NCBI GenBank assembly: GCA_023630585.1 | Contig: CM042546.1 | Coordinates: 9,902,810-9,966,809, forward strand | Length of the DNA: 64,000 nucleotides | Source of the DNA: Cranoglanis bouderius | Lineage: Eukaryota; Chordata; Actinopteri; Siluriformes; Cranoglanididae | Direction of reading: 5' to 3' | Shown: one piece after another, positions 46,625 through 58,095 of the stretch | How positions within the stretch are numbered: the stretch's first letter is position 1 | Layout of the letters: every line of letters begins with the position of its first letter | Notes under the pieces: model-generated | The model's database searches: none | Seen by the model: only the letters and a program-made list of their open reading frames with translations | Told to the model about the DNA's origin: nothing | Translations under genes and position numbers: made by a program

Positions 46625-47333
46625 TTGTATTTATTTTTAATTAAGTAAAGTAAAATACATGTAATATAATAAACATCTGATTTAACCCTCTGAGGTCGGA
46701 GAGGAAGCTGGCTGATGGTGCTGGTGGTCTCACAGTGGGATGTTTGTCTAAATTTCATTCACTTTAAACACAATTAGCACTAAATGTTCTACAGGGTTTT
46801 TCAGTACAAACTCAGCTACAGTAATAAACAAACAGGACGTAGATCAGGTTCATGTGCAGGTTCTTAATCTGGTATAAAAACACAGACAGAACTCCTGTAA
46901 AAACACACCTTGTTTTTAGAGAAACTGTGGCCAGGTCACATGACTGCTACAAACAAATCCAGTCTGATCTGAAGGACAGAAGCAGGATTCAGAGTTCAGG
47001 AAGTTCATTATCATATTATTTACATTGACATTTCCATGCAGGTGTTTGCAGATCATTTTATCCTGAGCAAGACAGAAGAAGCGAAAGTAACTGCAGTGAT
47101 GTGTAACCTGAAATATGAGAGCATGAGAGCTGGAAAATAGGAAGTAATAAAAACAATAAATGTGACAGTCAGTAGAGAGAAAATAAAAATAATGAATGTT
47201 TATCTGATAGAATGTACAGGAAGGATGGAAACACAGGGTTGTTCGGAGTGTGAAGCTCAGAAACCAGGACACTGAAGCAGTGAAATGTGGCTTTAGGAGC
47301 AGCTCAGATCTCAGAGAATGAAGTTAAAGACAT

Positions 47334-47380
<47 letters not shown>
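46625..47380. repeat. Long duplicated block, copy 2
   Basis: Direct-repeat partner of 43965-44705, ending in its own GT run (47335-47408, interrupted by GCC). Spacing between copies is about 2.66 kb. An inverted, diverged and interrupted third copy lies at 51830-52050 plus 53200-53445. Confidence 0.92.
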
Positions 47381-47384
<4 letters not shown>

Positions 47385-47464
47385 CGTGTGTGTGTGTGTG
47401 TGTGTGTGCCGTGTAATTAATTGCTTAGGTTACTTGCATTAAAGAAAATATCGTGTTATACATT

Positions 47465-47594
47465 CCAGTGCAGTAGGGGGCAGTAATGCACCAAAATCTG
47501 TTTACCACGCGCCATAAAACTACAGGAGAAGAAGAAGAAGCCTCTCAATAACACGACGCTGTCGTTCAGTTTCTTTAAACAGAGACTCACTCGG
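47465..47594 (+). other. Candidate first exon (noncoding), plus strand
   Basis: GCAGTAGGGGGCAGTAATGC and CGCGCCATAAAACTACAGGA, then GAAGAAGAAGAAGCC, ends in a strong donor (TCACTCG then GTAAGTA). The GGGGGCAGTAATGCACC phrase is also a dispersed fish sequence, so this may be a repeat-derived start site. No ATG used. Confidence 0.4.
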
Positions 47595-48496
47595 TAAGTA
47601 TATATTATAGAAGATTTTCTTCATATGTATTTGCATATATAACTAAATAAGCCAGATGAAATATACATAAAGCGGGTTTTCACTAATAATTACAGTTTGG
47701 TTCGCTGAAAAAAGAGGTTATAGATATTTCTCTGTATATAAAAATACGGCGCGTGCCTTGGGTTATTAAGGCCTTTAGCCGGCAAATGTTAATTAGTCTG
47801 AATAGCCGGCGTGGTGGTAATTATTATTATTATTATTATTATTATATGGGTACTTAATTGAATGTAATAATGCATCGTGAATCAAAATAACACGATTTTG
47901 TAACACGTATATTGATTGAACGATATTCGGTTATGTGACGCGATGACTCGGTAGGTCTGAGGAAGCTACATGGCTAATGCTAAAAGTGTGTAGTGTGTGG
48001 GTTTGGACGCGTCTGAAATCTCCTCCACCCTTTCAGATGTTATCTCCTATCACTATTGTCTTCGGAAATGGGAAATGAACAGCGACTGTATAGAAGTTAA
48101 TGTAACAGGCGTTCTAAAGTGAAGCCGAAGTGCCTGAGGCCCTCTAGTGGTAAACTGCGGTACTTGTTTTTATTTTTGTAAAGCTCTGTCCGTTTCCGGG
48201 TTAGTAAGCGGGTTCCAGAGCCGGTTTCCGGTTTAAATCTCTACAAATGATTTTCGGGAATAGTATTCAGTAATTTTCCTGTTGATCCACTTTATTGCAC
48301 TTAACTGTACTGTAATGTAATATTATAGTTTCTGTAGCTGCAATATTGAGTTACTACTCAGTCTAGTCTGGTTTCCATTTCATGTGAAGAGCTGCGCTGG
48401 AAATATGTTTAATAAAATAAAGTTTACTTCCTGAATACTCATTTCCTCTACTGTATGTTTAAAATTCTCAGACTAGCCATACAGATATGGCTCTGT

Positions 48497-48764
48497 ACTT
48501 GTTGAAATTGAAATTATACGTCAGGTTGCTTCTCTGGTCGTGTTTTTGTTCTCCAGCCTGGGTGAAAACTCCAGTAGAGTTTGAAACGCGTTCATTTGAA
48601 AGAGATGGTGTCAATCCTCTGGACCACGCCCTTACAGACCTGCTGTTTTACATGGTGCTGATGTTCTCCAGTTTGGTAAAACATTGTGTATGGAAAAGAA
48701 AATAATGTGAAACAATGGTGTCTCTCTGTTTCTCACAAGGTTCTTGGAGACAACCCCGACTCCT
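48497..48764 (+). CDS. Small open frame with possible splice, unknown
   Basis: ATG at about 48487 opens MALYLLKLKLYVRLLLWSCF, then TPVEFETRSFERDGVNPLDH, then ALTDLLFYMVLMFSSL, where a donor GTAAAA follows (about 48677). Joining to the acceptor before GTTCTTGGAG (about 48740) adds VLGDNPDS and a stop. Two hydrophobic stretches suggest a membrane peptide of about 71 residues. I do not recognise it; it may be chance. Confidence 0.25.
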
Positions 48765-49540
48765 GAGATTTGGTGACCTCAGTTACAGCACGTCCTCTGA
48801 GTTCAGGGTAATCCTGAGCAATGGATCTATTTTAAGACTTATTATTTGTTTAACATGGGTGCTGTGTAAATGTTTCCAGCTTGTAACAGGAAAGCTTGGA
48901 AGCAACTGAAAACAGGCTGAGAAGAAGTAAAGTTGTGTGTGTGTGTGTGTGTGTGTTGGTGGGTGTGTGTGTGGTGAAGGGTGTGTTAACTCTTCGGGGA
49001 CGAGCTCATCGCCGGCGATCTTCAGCATGACCAGGTAACCTGTAAGTTTGTAGCATGATGAGGATTTCATCTTATAAACACTTATTAAAACCCTGAGAAT
49101 CTGTAGAGTCTCCACTTTCAGACATGTCCATGTGTAGTGAAGATAAATGTATTATAAATTTTTATAAAGTCAGTTTGTCCCTGTAGTGAGAAGTGAAAGT
49201 CCGCTCTTGTCTCCTCCTCCTGTTCACATATTAATGAGATGTAAATGTCCCTCAGGAGGAGGAGGGGGAGTGAAGCTATATGTTTGTGTAGTGTAAACAT
49301 GAGCGTTTCACTGATGGGAGGAGGTGCACTCCATTACCAAGTAATGGGTACATCAGTATACAGTCTGCGTTTATTATTCTGAGAATGTTTAAATGCTGAC
49401 CTAAATGTAACTGTCTGAATTTATTAGGTTTGAATGTCCTACAATAAAACATTGGAATGTGTGAAGTTGTTTGTGGTGTTTGTTATTGCAGACTCTGAAG
49501 TCGGTATAAACCTTCAGATCATCATTTAAGCCATTATTTT

Positions 49541-49544
<4 letters not shown>

Positions 49545-49592
<48 letters not shown>
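49545..49592. repeat. (TA)n microsatellite
   Basis: Pure TA run of about 45 bp. Confidence 0.95.
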
Positions 49593-49594
<2 letters not shown>

Positions 49595-50966
49595 TGCAAA
49601 CGCTGGTAATTGTATTTTAAGGAACACATTAGGGGTTAATTCAGGACCATCATGGCCTCCCTTCCATTATAAATTAAAAGTGCTTTGATTGTGGCGGTGT
49701 TTTGGGGAATGTAATGAAGTGAATTATTGGGTTTGATTAAAAGCCCTTGTAGAACCTATCAATTAATCCAAGTTCACATCCGTGTCTGATCACTGCTATT
49801 ATTATTATTATATATGAGTAGGGTCTAGATAGTTGGCAGTTCATCACCTTGGTGCTTAACAGTTGAATAAATCACGATTCAGTCCCTTTAAGATTTTGTG
49901 ATTGTAGGAATTAATGCAAAATCCAGCAGTTTTGGCTGCAACGATCACAAACTCCACGAAATCCTGTACAGACTGATGATGAACTTGTACAACTAATTCT
50001 AATCTATAATAATAGAGCAGTACCGTCACTGCTGTGAAGGATCCTGGGAAAACTATCTGACGATGTGAACGTGTAAGCCATTAGACAATTTAATTTCAGT
50101 CCACATAGATGTTTGAATTGAATCCAAATAAAATAATCAGTTGTAAATTATTGTTAGTTTTAGCTGCAATCCCAGTCTAGGTGGCCTTCACAGCCCATAA
50201 AGACCAAATATAAAAGTATTATACAAACGGGTAAGTAAACTATTTGTCTAAAAGTTGATGTTCTTTACCTCTGACACAGTAATCTGGTGATATTTATTAC
50301 AACTAATACGGGGGGGGACAGGTGATGGACCTCCACTCCACAGATTATATATACAGATTTGTCCCTTTAATGGAGGGTGTATGTAGCTGTAGCTCTTCTG
50401 ACCCAGGTGGCTGTTATAGAAGGTGAGTACACGTGGGCTGAAATGAGCTTTTCATTTAATTAGATGTGTAAACGTTAATAAGCTGTGTGTTTCCTGACTG
50501 TAGCCAATGTCAAGCATGGATTATGATGATATGATAAAGTCTCTGTATATTCGGACAGGACTTTGGAGATAAACTCAGTCACTGCTTTCAGATTTCACTG
50601 ATCAAAGTCCTCAGTAATTCAGATGTTTTAAACACGGAGGTCCCCCTGGAAAATCTGAGCTCTAGTGTTTTTTTTTTTTTTTTTTAAAGATCCAGACATT
50701 GGGTCTCATTTAAAAAGTTTCAAAAACCTTGATTTTCATAATCATGTGTATAGATGCATAGATGATTGCCAATCACCCGTAAATAACCAGGCACATGCAT
50801 GGCAAAGCTGATTTGCATGTAGTGACGCCCACAAAAATCCATAAAAGGCAAAGATCACACGGCGAAAAGGACCTGTGACCAGCAAAAATATACTTTCTCA
50901 GAGGTAGAAGTGAAGTTATTTTAACTCACGTTTATGACAGTTAAAAATATATGATGGTTACCAACC

Positions 50967-51143
50967 CTGTTCCTGGAGATCTGCCTTCCTGAATACTTTA
51001 GCTCCAGTAAGACTCTAGTGCCATAATGGTGGTCATCTGACCATCTAGTCACTGAAGTTCTTGATCAACTAAAACAGGTGTGTTAGATTTTGGTTGGACA
51101 TGAAACCTGCAGGAAGGTAGATCTCCAGGAACAGGGTTGGAGA
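50967..51143. mobile_element. hAT-type MITE (CAACCCTGTTCCTGGAGATC)
   Basis: CAACCCTGTTCCTGGAGATC with TGCCTTCCTG at the left is inverted at the right (CAGGAAGGTAGATCTCCAGG AACAGGGTTG). The ~175-bp length and inner phrase ACAGGTGTGTTAGATTTTGG match a common fish MITE. Target duplication not clear by eye. Confidence 0.82.
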
Positions 51144-51639
51144 CCACTTAAATTACATGGAAAAAAATGATTAAATATGAATTAAGAGGTGAAAAGAAAA
51201 CGTATATACTGTACCCAGGTGAGCATCAAAGCACATCACGGTGAAACTGCTACTTTTTTTCTTTATTCAAAGCAAAGTGTCTCAGTTTCTCCAGAAATTT
51301 TACACACCAGTGCACGATTCCCAGAAGCCTGTGTTAGAAAAGCCATTACAGTGCGTCCTCCTTTTAAACAGCAGAATTCGTCGTTGATTGATTGGTCTTA
51401 TTTATCTTCATTTCGGGATTTATTTTGTCTTGCTTTCTTTCATTTCTTTCATGTTTAATATTTCTATAGTTATTTCCCTTAATGTGAACCAGCTGGTCGA
51501 GGTTTACGTTAGTTAGTCTTCGCATGCATAAAATGTACTGTACATATTTCAGAAATAACAGGATTTTCATGAATATCAAATTTCTTGTGTAAATGTTCAT
51601 ATGAGTGTTGTGTGAATGAATCCGTTTACATCCAGCTTG

Positions 51640-51812
51640 GTGCTCTTCTGCTGCCCGTCCTCCTCAAGATTTCACATCGTGTACATTCTGAGATGCTTTT
51701 CTGTGCACCACGGTTGAAAAGAGTTTCCCTCATTCTGATGTTTGATGTAAACATTAACTGAAGCTCTCTGTGTGTTGGTGTACAGGTGTTTCTAATAAAG
51801 TGGCTGGTGAAT
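51640..51812 (-). mobile_element. Tc1-like fragment, family D end
   Basis: GATGCTTTTCTGTGCACCAC GG is the complement of AACCGTGGTGAGCAGAAAAG in the family D remnant at 59735-60250. The end TACAGGTGTTTCTAATAAAG is a terminal phrase of that family. Confidence 0.65.
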
Positions 51813-52154
51813 GTTATTTTCCAGCTCTCAAGCTCTCATATTTCAGGTTACACATCACTGCAGGTACTTCAGCTGCTTAAGTAAAATGATTTTTATCTTT
51901 ATGTAAGGATAAAAGGATCTGCCAAACACCTGCATGGAAATGGTCATGTAAATATTATGATAATGAACTCCATATACTCTGAATCTTCCTTCTGTCCTTC
52001 AGACCAGACCGGACCTGTTTGTAGCAGTCATGTGACCTGGCCACGCCTTCAAGATCTTTTTCAACACTGCTGCGTGAGTGATGTTTCATAGAGTTTCCAT
52101 GTTTCAGTATCGAACGTCCCATCACAAGGATTTCTTACAGATTTCTTGTTCCAG

Positions 52155-52240
52155 GTTTTACTTTTGTTTTGGAAGATGGAACCACGAAGTCTGCTGGAGA
52201 ATGAGCTTCTTCATCTTCTTCTGTTTCTTTTCCTTCTTCA
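52155..52240 (+). CDS. Candidate start exon with hydrophobic peptide
   Basis: Acceptor TTGTTCCAG and donor GTAAGTGAG. ATG at 52176 opens MEPRSLLENELLHLLLFLF LLQ, phase 2 at the end: a short charged head and a leucine-rich stretch that could be a signal or anchor peptide. The next good downstream acceptor is at 54087. Real expression is uncertain. Confidence 0.35.
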
Positions 52241-52277
52241 GTAAGTGAGATGTTGTTGCTTTTATTGGTATATATAC

Positions 52278-52825
52278 AGTACTGTGCAAAAGTTTTAGGC
52301 ACATGCAGAGAAATGCTGTAGAGCAAAGTCAAAATAATGAAATTAAATGTTTCTACATTTTAAAAGAATAATAAATAAAATACAATAAAGAGCAGTAAAC
52401 AGTAGTAAATGAAACAAAGTCTATATTTGGTGTGACATTAAATAAATAAATAAAAATAGTAGTCTCAGGTATAATGTGTGCAGTTTTATAAGGAAATGAG
52501 CTGGTAAGTTTTATTGAGCATCTTGCAGAACCAGACACAGTTCTTCTGGACACTTTGACTTTCGCACTCGCTTCTTATTTCTGCAGCGAAACCCAGCAGC
52601 ATTCATTGTGTTTACTGTCTGAAAAGTGTCTCTTATGTAATACGCTGCTTTCTTTAATGACGTACAAACATTTTTCTGTAACATTTCATTCTGTGCTAGA
52701 AAACTAATGCTTGGGAATCTAAAATGTTTTTTGTACTGACTTGATAATGTAGACATCATAAAATAAAACATCTATAACAAAGTTTGTACTAAAAGAATAG
52801 GGTGCCTAAACTTTTGCACAGTACT
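52278..52825. mobile_element. Tc1-like nonautonomous element (AGTACTGTGCAAAAGTTTTA ends)
   Basis: Left tip AGTACTGTGCAAAAGTTTTA GGCAC; the right tip is its inverse GTGCCTAAACTTTTGCACAG TACT. About 550 bp. This terminal phrase is typical of a widespread Tc1 family in fish. No intact transposase inside. Confidence 0.85.
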
Positions 52826-53952
52826 ATATGTAATATTTGCTTGTATTGGGTGTATAATGGTGGAATTGTTTGCTGTTGTTTTTTCTCTTGTATCATTGCT
52901 TAGATGTGAAAGTTGGATGGAGTTGGGCGGGGCTGTAACCTGAGCTCAGGTATGAATAGTGAACAGGTAAACTGCTCACACCTCATTCATATTCAGTGAG
53001 GACGAGCGTTTGGCCCTGCCTTTATCTCTTCATGTAGTGAAGAAGCGAGAACATCACTACGCTTTTATCCATTTATTTCTCCATTTGATTGCAGTCACTA
53101 AAACTTTTTAACATGTTTACATGCCCAGTACCTCAGTGACCCAGTTTTAATAATCAGATCCGTTTGTCCCTGATGGATACGGTGTGTTTTTACAGGATTT
53201 CTGCACACGGTCATGAATACAGTTTACAGTCTGTGTGTTTTTATACCAAATTAATTACCTGCGTATGAACCTGACCCACTTCCTGTTTGTATATTACTGT
53301 AGCTCAGTTTGTGCTGAAAATCAAACTGTAGAACATTTTGTGATTATTGTGTGTAAAGTTAATGAAATTTAGACAAATATCACACCATGACAGAACCAGC
53401 ACCATCAGCCAGCTTCCACACCGACCTCAGAGGGTTAAAGAGAGGCCAAGGTCACATCAGAATTATACAGACGGAAATAAAATGTTTATTATATTGTCTG
53501 CTTCAGCAGAATGTGAAATAATACTTAAGAAGGCTTCACATCAACGGTTCTTTTTTTCCCTGAAAAGAAAGCCAAACCAAAGTAAATATATACATGAGGA
53601 CTAGCATGAGGACGTGTTTTTGATCGAGACTCCAAAGCTCTTCTATAAGTCTCTCTGGATAAGGGCGTCTCCTAAACGCTGTAAATGTCATAAACTTAAA
53701 CAGTTTAAACTCTACAGTATGTTCCAGATATATAAGTGCAGTAATCCAAGCAGGAGGTTTACATTAGTTACTTTTATTATGAACAAATTTACCTGAGTAG
53801 AATACAAACCGTTTCCACCCGAAATTACAATATTTTCATGAATACCAAAGTTCTAGTATAAACTCTCCTGTGAACAGATTACAAATAAATCTGTTCGTAT
53901 CCACCATGATAAATTAGTGTTCAGTGTTGTGACATATAATCAGTTATCTGTA

Positions 53953-54043
53953 CAGTGCTGTGAAACCGTATTTCTTCTGTTTTTTGTATATTTATCACAC
54001 TTAGGGGGTCAGGAGGGGGGCAAATACTTTTTTCATGGCACTG
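53953..54043. mobile_element. 91-bp MITE of Tc1 family A
   Basis: Starts CAGTGCTGTGAAACCGTATT TCTTCTG and ends GGGGGCAAATACTTTTTTC ATGGCACTG, flanked on both sides by TA (53951-53952, 54044-54045). The ends match the termini of the element at 7231-8715, so this is a minimal internal-deletion derivative. Confidence 0.85.
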
Positions 54044-54086
54044 TATGTAGCAACTCAGAATGATTCTAATCTTAATTATTCTGCAG

Positions 54087-54510
54087 GCAATGGAGGCTCG
54101 TCAACCCTTCTCACGTCGGGCCCAGCCACGTCGGGCCTTCTCACGTCAGGCCCAGCCACGTCGGGCCTTCTCACGTCGGGCCCAGCCACGCCGGGCCCTG
54201 CCACGCCGGGCCCTGCCACGTCGGGCCCAGCCACGTCGAGCCCAGCCATGTCGTGCCCCATCACGTCCACCCCAGACACGTCAGGCCCGGTATCGTCAGC
54301 TTGTGTCACGCTTGACCCGGTCTCGTCGGCCCCTGTCACGTCAGGCCCCATCACGTCGGGCCCGGTCACGTCGGGCCCGGTCACGTCGGGCCCAGTCACG
54401 TCAGGCCCCATCACGTCGGGCCCCATCACGTCGGGCCCCATCACGTCGGGCCCCATCACGTCAGGCCCCGGTCACGTCGGGCCCCATCACGTCCGCCCCG
54501 GTCACGTAAT
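54087..54510 (+). CDS. Candidate exon made of a 15-bp minisatellite
   Basis: Acceptor TTCTGCAG before 54087 and donor GTGAGTAC at 54511 enclose about 27 units of CCACGTCGGGCCCAG type (15 bp, so the frame is kept). Three forward frames encode different repeats: TSGPA/TSGPI (Ser-Thr-Pro rich, mucin-like), RRAQP/RRAPS (Arg-rich) and HVGPS. Joining in phase from the exon at 52176 selects the HVGPS frame, which stops at 54313-54315 after about 97 residues and well before the last exon. A minus-strand frame is open too. Whether any is translated is unknown. Confidence 0.4.
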
Positions 54511-54627
54511 GTGAGTACAAGCCCTTCTTCTCACTGTGTGTAATATTTCACTTATTCCAGTAATTTAAGGCCATGTTTATAGACTAACTCATTTACATCT
54601 GGAAGTTGGACGAACAGCCTGGTTTAT

Positions 54628-54835
54628 GAATGGAGGGTTGAGACGGGAGAGTGAGGGGTACGGACCTGCACCCGTGGGAGATGGAGGGTTGAGACGGGAG
54701 AGTGAGGGGTACGGACCTGCACCCGTGGGAGATGGAGGGTTGAGACGGGAGAGTGAGGGGTACGGACCTGCACCTGTGGGAGATGGAGGGTTGAGACGGG
54801 AGAGTGAGGGGTACTGACCTGCACCCGTGGGAGAT
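54628..54835. repeat. 51-bp minisatellite, four copies
   Basis: Unit begins GATGGAGGGTTGAGACGGGA, continues GAGTGAGGGGTACGGACCTG and ends CACCCGTGGGA. Four tandem copies with one or two differences, in the presumed intron between 54510 and 54865. 51 is divisible by three, which explains long open frames on both strands. Confidence 0.96.
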
Positions 54836-54864
54836 TTTCCTAACGCGTGTGTTTTGTGTTTCAG

Positions 54865-55035
54865 TGAGGGGCGGCGAGGATAAAAGGGGGAGAGACGAGC
54901 AGCAGGAGAGAGCTGAACAGCACAGAACCACATCTTTTTTAACAGCTCATTATGGATTTTATGGATGCTTTGGAGATGTGGAAATAAATTATCATGCAAA
55001 CCTCTGTGCATATTAAACTGTTATCAATTAAAAAG
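54865..55035 (+). other. Candidate terminal exon / 3' UTR
   Basis: Acceptor TTTTGTGTTTCAG, then TGAGGGGCGGCGAGGATAAA and AGGGGGAGAGACGAGCAGCA. Polyadenylation-like AATAAA at about 54982 and ATTAAA at about 55012 occur before a T-rich region. Fits as the last exon of the transcript with the minisatellite exon. Confidence 0.4.
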
Positions 55036-55053
55036 ACTGAATTGTTGTTTTTT

Positions 55054-55056
<3 letters not shown>

Positions 55057-55110
<54 letters not shown>
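55057..55110. repeat. (AAT)n microsatellite
   Basis: About 17 AAT units after a T run. Confidence 0.95.
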
Positions 55111-56290
55111 TATTAATAAATCATTAAAATAACATAATATATATTAAGATAGTAAATCATTGGAATGACGTGCAGTTTTAGTTGTTAGTTTGATTGAGTG
55201 TATCATCTGTTGGTGTTAAAACTACAAACTAATTGAAACTAATTATAAACTATAAACTAATTGGAATTTTGTAAAGGTAATGCACAGTCATTCTGGATTG
55301 AAGCTCCTCCCTTCAGATTTCCAAGTTTTTTTGTTTGTTTGTTTGTTTGTTTCAGTTAAAATTCATCAGAATGTTGCTGGACTAATGAATAGTATTTCAT
55401 TTACATCCATTTTTACTGTTAATTACATTGTGAGCACTATTTTTTTCTGTTAAAACAATAATCGAATAAAACGGTCGGCCAATGACAGCCTTGGGATTTT
55501 GCATAGCTAATGAGCTACCGTTCTGGATTGAACCGGTTTTCACTTCAGGTAAACAGACGGTATTTCAGAGGTAATTTCTGTTTAATTTTCAATTAAATAT
55601 GACAAAACGATGGTATATTGATTAATTGAAATTTACCCCGAGTGTTTCACGTTGCTGTTTAAACGATAAACGTAATAATGGCTAGCTAGTCCAGCTCGTC
55701 AGAACACAATTCTTATCTTTTCTGAGGTAATTTTTCAGTTTGAACCCATCAAAAAGCAGGTGGATCAATTCATTTGAATTAGAATTTTGTTGTTAATGTG
55801 ATTGTTGCTGTTTGTATTAAACAAATATAACGACCTGCCCATATTTTATTCTGGGTTATGAGAAGCCACCAGAGAAGAGACGCCGACTCATCAGGATTTA
55901 CATTGTTGAAACTATTTACACTGTAAATACGTTGTAAAAACACGCGTGACGCATTTCTCATCCGATCTACTTGTTCAACAGCTACACAAAATAAGTTAAT
56001 AAATTAACAACACAAAATCATTTCCCACATGAAAAAGGTGGATAATTATATGAAAAAAATGTGGGTTTTTTGCGCCATGATTATGACGATTGTCAGGTGT
56101 TTTTTTTTTTTTTTTTTTGCTGTTAATAATTTAATCGGTGAAAAAAAAATCAACTAAGAATATCTCTCAAGAAAAACACAAGAAACTAAAATCCGACCAT
56201 TTCAGCCCTACTCAGGTAGATTTCTCAGCAGTTCAGTAAGAAGAAATGATCGTGTAAGTGCAACTTCTGACACCAGGGGGCGTATGTCAC
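55111..56290. other. No gene recognised
   Basis: AT-rich sequence with a GTTT tetranucleotide run near 55330 and a T run near 56101. No supported exon seen. Confidence 0.5.
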
Positions 56291-56293
56291 GTA

Positions 56294-57519
56294 CAGTGGG
56301 GGAAAAATGTATTTGATCCCCTGCTGATTTTGTACGTTTGCCCACTGACAAAGAAATGATCAGTCTATAATTTTAATGGTAGGTGTATTTTAACAGTGAG
56401 AATACAGACAGAATAACAACAAAAAAATCCAGAAAAACACATTTCAAAAAAGTTATAAATTGATTTGCATTTTAATGAGGGAAATAAGTATTTGACCCCT
56501 TCAACTTAGTACTTGGTGGCAAAACCCTTGTTGACAATCACAGAGGTCAGACGTTTCTTGTAGTTGGCCACCAGGTTTGCACACATCTCAGGAGGGATTT
56601 TGTCCCACTCCTCTTTGCAGATCCTCTCCAAGTCATTAAGGTCATTTTCAATGCCCTGGCTGAGGGAAGAAGGTTCTCACCCAAGATTTGACGGTACATG
56701 GCCCCGTCCATCGTCCCTTTGATGCGGTGCAGTTGTCCTGTCCCCTTAGCAGAAAAACACCCCCAAAGCATAATGTTCCCACCTCCATGTTTGACGGTGG
56801 GGATGGTGTTATGACTTGGGGTCATAGGCAGCATTCCTACTCCTCCAAACACGGCGAGTTGAGTTGATGCCAAAGAGATCTGACCACACCTGACCACAAC
56901 ACTTTCACCCAGTTCTCCTCTGAATCATTCAGGCAAACTTCAGATGGGCCTGTACATGTGCTTTCTTGAGCAGGGGGACCTTGCGGGCACTGTAGGATTT
57001 CAGTCGTTCACGGTGTAGTGTGTTACCAATTATTTTCTTGGTGACTATGGTCCCAGCTGCCTTGAGATCATTAACAAGATCCTCCCGTGTAGTCCTGGGC
57101 TGATTCCTCACCGTTCTCATGATCACTGAAACTCCACGAGGTGAGATCTTGCATGGAGCCCCAGACCGAGGGAGACTGACAGTTTCTTCCATTTGCGAAT
57201 AATCGCACCAACTGTTGTCACCTTCTCACCAAGCTGCTTGGCGATGGTCTTGTAGCCCATTCCAGCCTTGTGTAGGTCTACAATCCTGTCCCTGACATCC
57301 TTGGACAGCTCTTTGGTCTTGGCCATGGTGGAGAGTTTGGAATCTGATTGATTGATTGCTTCTGTGGACAGGTGTCTTTTTACAGGTAACAAACTGAGAT
57401 TAGGAGCACTCCCTTTAAGAGAGATCTCCTAATCTCAGCTCATTACCTGTGTAAAAGACACCTGGGAGCCAGAAATCTTGCTGATTGATAGGGGATCAAA
57501 TACTTATTTCCCCCCACTG
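56294..57519 (-). mobile_element. Tc1-like element, family C, copy 2 (internally deleted)
   Basis: Both tips are present (CAGTGGGGGAAAAATGTATT at left, complement CAGTGGGGGGAAATAAGTAT at right) and flanked by TA (56292-56293, 57520-57521). The transposase is on the minus strand in pieces: 57392-57123 (TMAKTKELSKDVRDRIVDLH), 57192-56929, 56897-56547 (TIPTVKHGGGNIMLWGCF). The stretch with the QHDND and NPIENLW boxes is deleted, so it is inactive. Otherwise about 95 percent identical by eye to the copy at 31654-33053. Confidence 0.95.
56547..57330 (-). pseudogene. Tc1 transposase, family C, deleted
   Basis: Frameshifted transposase of the element at 56294-57519; N-terminal HTH and HGGG box remain, two of three catalytic acidic boxes are lost. 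Confidence 0.9.
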
Positions 57520-57950
57520 TATATTCGCCATTCTGCTTGATTACATTCATGATGACAAATCAGCATTTGACTCATATTATTTCTTCCCTTTTTTTGTGTG
57601 TAAGCAGGTCATCACTGCTGCTGCTGTGGAAGTATTCTCTTTAACAGTTTCACACATTCTCAGTATATGCACTTAGAGTTATCTTAGTCATCCATGATTT
57701 TAAAAAAGCCAGCTAAACCAGCCCAATCCTAAACTGTGTAACAGTAGAATAATTTACAGAGATGTGTAACATGGATATAATTTATGTTTCCCCCTTTTTC
57801 ACGTTACCACAATGTTTTGCGGTCTAGTTAATAAATTAATTAATTGTCCCTTTTTGAGCAGAGATATAAAAATGAAATAGTCATCGTTCCTGATCTTCAA
57901 CTGATGAACAGTTCATCATAACTGATGATAATACTTCTGTGATTTCAGGA

Positions 57951-58095
57951 GCTATATTGAAGAACCCCTCTATAAGAGAGGCAACAGCGGGGAGCCTCTG
58001 CAGGCGACTGCCATCCATGGGCCGTTACCGACCCCCTGGCCATATGTTTGCTGTTCAGATGCTCAGATTAACTAGAACCTCTGAATAAAGCAACA
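57951..58095 (+). other. Candidate terminal exon, unknown
   Basis: Acceptor GTGATTTCAG, then GAGCTATATTGAAGAACCCC; one frame reads LCRRLPSMGRYRPPGHMFAV QMLRLTRTSE and stops at TAA, which overlaps AATAAA at 58083-58089. Composition is more coding-like than its flanks, but I cannot name it and found no partner exon. Confidence 0.3.

Larger units (their letters stand above)
51830..53445. repeat. Inverted, interrupted third copy of the 44/46-kb duplicated block
   Basis: 51830-52050 (TCTCATATTTCAGGTTACAC, AAACACCTGCATGGAAATG) is the inverse of about 44240-44460. 53200-53445 (GTATGAACCTGACC, CAGCCAGCTTCCACACCGAC) is the inverse of about 43995-44210. Identity is lower than between the two direct copies. 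The halves are separated by unrelated sequence that includes the MITE at 52278-52825. Confidence 0.8.

Noticed and set aside
44235..47272. Identical 118-codon minus-strand frames at 44235-44591 and 46916-47272
   Set aside because: They lie in a recent duplication, so identity does not show selection, and the protein has no recognisable feature.
54589..55011. Long frames on both strands over 54600-54840
   Set aside because: They follow from a 51-bp tandem repeat, whose length keeps any frame open.
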